This document shows, one piece after another, positions 62,611 to 64,000 of a stretch of 64,000 bases of DNA (position 1 is its first letter; every line of letters starts with the position of its first letter). This DNA comes from Homarus americanus. Lineage: Eukaryota > Arthropoda > Malacostraca > Decapoda > Nephropidae. A program made the translations under genes and the position numbers. The stretch lies in NCBI RefSeq assembly GCF_018991925.1, contig NW_024751680.1, forward strand, positions 358,501 to 422,500. The letters are read 5' to 3'. The notes beneath the pieces were generated by a model, which worked only from the letters and a program-made list of their open reading frames with translations, was not told the DNA's origin and searched no databases.

Positions 62611-63190
62611 CGAGGAGGTTGACGTAGCTACACATGTTACTTGTAAGACGCACACGTTTGTCTAGTACACCCGTAAACAGTACACCTAGTCGACACCCGA
62701 GCACACCCCGAGCCTACTCACGCCCACACCCTGATAACGCCCCGCTGCTCAGGGTGTATCAGTGTCTTCGGGGGACCTGTGTATGTATGTGTTGTTCTTG
62801 AGGTGAGTGTAGCAATCTGTGTAACCTGGTCCACCACAGCCCTCAACACCCAGACGTCTGTGTATCTTGTTATCAATATTGGTGTAGGTGTGTACTTAAG
62901 AGAGGTATTAGAAGTGTACGAACAAACCAACTACAACTCTACACCTCAATACACCCAGAGAGAAGCATATTGGTGTAGCTTCAAGGCCACTGTGTTTGTT
63001 AGGGTGAGTGTACCTGCTTCTTGAACCCCTCCTACACCCCTGCTCAACACCCTGGGGGCGAGGTGTAGCAGAGGTGTGTATCAGGACCCTCTGTGTACCA
63101 GTGTATCAGGTCCGGGCTGATGCTTCTACTACATGACACCCAGACGTTGTTGGTGTAGTGTCCTGCTGTGTCATGTGTCTCCCATTACCA
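62611..63190. other. Spacer with eroded GTGTACC/CAACACCC motifs
   Basis: Irregular TACACCTAGTCGACACCC, GGTGTAGGTGTGTAC and ACACCCAGACG motifs suggest a degenerate minisatellite. GAG|GTGAGTG at 62804/62805 is donor-like. No gene. Confidence 0.35.
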
Positions 63191-63194
63191 CTAG

Positions 63195-64000
63195 TACCAC
63201 CACCGCGACTAACACCACCACTACCACCATCATCACCACCACCACCACCACCACCATCACCACCACCTCCACCACTACCACCACCACCACCACCACCACC
63301 ACCACCACCACACCACCACCACCACCACCACCACCACTACCTTCACTACCACCACTACCACCACCACCACCACTAATCACCACCTCACCACCACCACCAC
63401 ACCACCACCACTACTAATCTCTACCACCACCACCACCACCATCACCACTCACCACCTTCACCACCACACCACCACCACCACCACCACACCTCCACTCACC
63501 ACCACCACCACCACCACCACTACCACACCATCACCACCACCACCACCACCACCACCACCACCACCACCACCACCACCTCCACCACTCACCACCACCACCA
63601 CCACCACCACCACACCCTCACCACCACCACTACCTCACCACCACCACACCACCACTACCACCACCATTCACCACTACACTTCTTCACCACCACCACCACT
63701 CACTCCTTCCACCACCACCTCACCACCACCACCACCACTACCACCACCACCACCACCACCACCACTCCTCACCACCACACTACACCTTCACCACCACCAC
63801 TACCACCACCACCACTCACCTTCCACCACCACCACCCCACTACTCCTTCACCACCACCACCACCACCTTCTCACCACCACCACCACCACACCACCACCAC
63901 TACCACCACCACCACCACACCACCACCACCACACCACCACCACCACCACCACCACCACCACCACCACCACCACCACCACCATCACCACACCACCACCACC
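63195..64000. repeat. (CCA)n array running off the window
   Basis: About 800 bp of CACCAC with CACTAC, CTCACC, CTTCACC and CACACC interruptions. After about 63215 I see no G on this strand. The right end lies outside the window. Confidence 0.97.

Overview
This window is eukaryotic and almost entirely intergenic or intronic. It contains no intact protein-coding gene that I can recognise, no CRISPR array, no rRNA and no convincing tRNA. Three things suggest a decapod crustacean, possibly a crab: an interstitial block of the arthropod telomere motif TTAGG/CCTAA (16615-16682) with many degenerate relatives; an extreme density of long GA, GT, AAT, ATGT and CCA microsatellites; and several decayed LINE retrotransposons of CR1, RTE-like and RNase H-bearing types. 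The organism call is inference. Nearly all long open frames here are by-products of tandem repeats: where the repeat period is not a multiple of three, all frames can stay open.

Layout. 0-12 kb: minisatellites (22 bp at 0.1 kb, 103-bp satellite at 3.0-3.6 kb, 21 bp at 4.5 kb, 22-bp family at 9 kb, 14 bp at 10.2-11.3 kb) between GA/CT microsatellites. 11.9-12.4 kb: first remnant of an RNase H-bearing LINE. 12.4-19.6 kb: AT-rich sequence, TTAGG repeats, and more blocks of the 22-bp family. 19.65-20.97 kb: a CR1-like reverse transcriptase remnant with one premature stop, lying inside TTAGG-like repeats. 21-33 kb: microsatellites, two single-copy stretches with CpG-rich promoter-like motifs (22.1-22.6 and 24.8 kb), a possible terminal exon at 26.5 kb, and arrays built on TTACCTG. 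33-37.5 kb: 31-bp array, an RTE-like LINE remnant (35.0-36.0 kb), GGTAGT repeats. 37.5-38.64 kb: second and best RNase H LINE copy, which appears to split a C-rich minisatellite that continues to 40.06 kb almost without G. 40.4-41.2 kb: 20-bp array. 42.9-43.5 and 47.0-48.2 kb: two more LINE remnants. 48.35-48.56 kb: 202-nt poly-T. 51.2-52.5 kb: paired 20-bp and 18-bp arrays. 55.9-56.5 kb: third RNase H LINE copy, inverted. 58.4 kb: solo 3' end of a CR1-like element, inverted. 61.7 kb: LINE C-terminal remnant. 63.2-64.0 kb: a CCA array running off the window.

If a host gene is transcribed through here, its best traces are splice-like sites. Two places combine a branch-point motif, a pyrimidine tract and an AG directly followed by GTAAG or GTGAG (44962/44963 and 59921/59922); they could be tiny cassette exons or recursive splice sites. 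A 165-nt intron-like segment (50400-50564) has consensus ends and leaves an open frame when removed. These are sequence-based proposals only; RNA evidence would decide them. I found no convincing novel multi-gene system.
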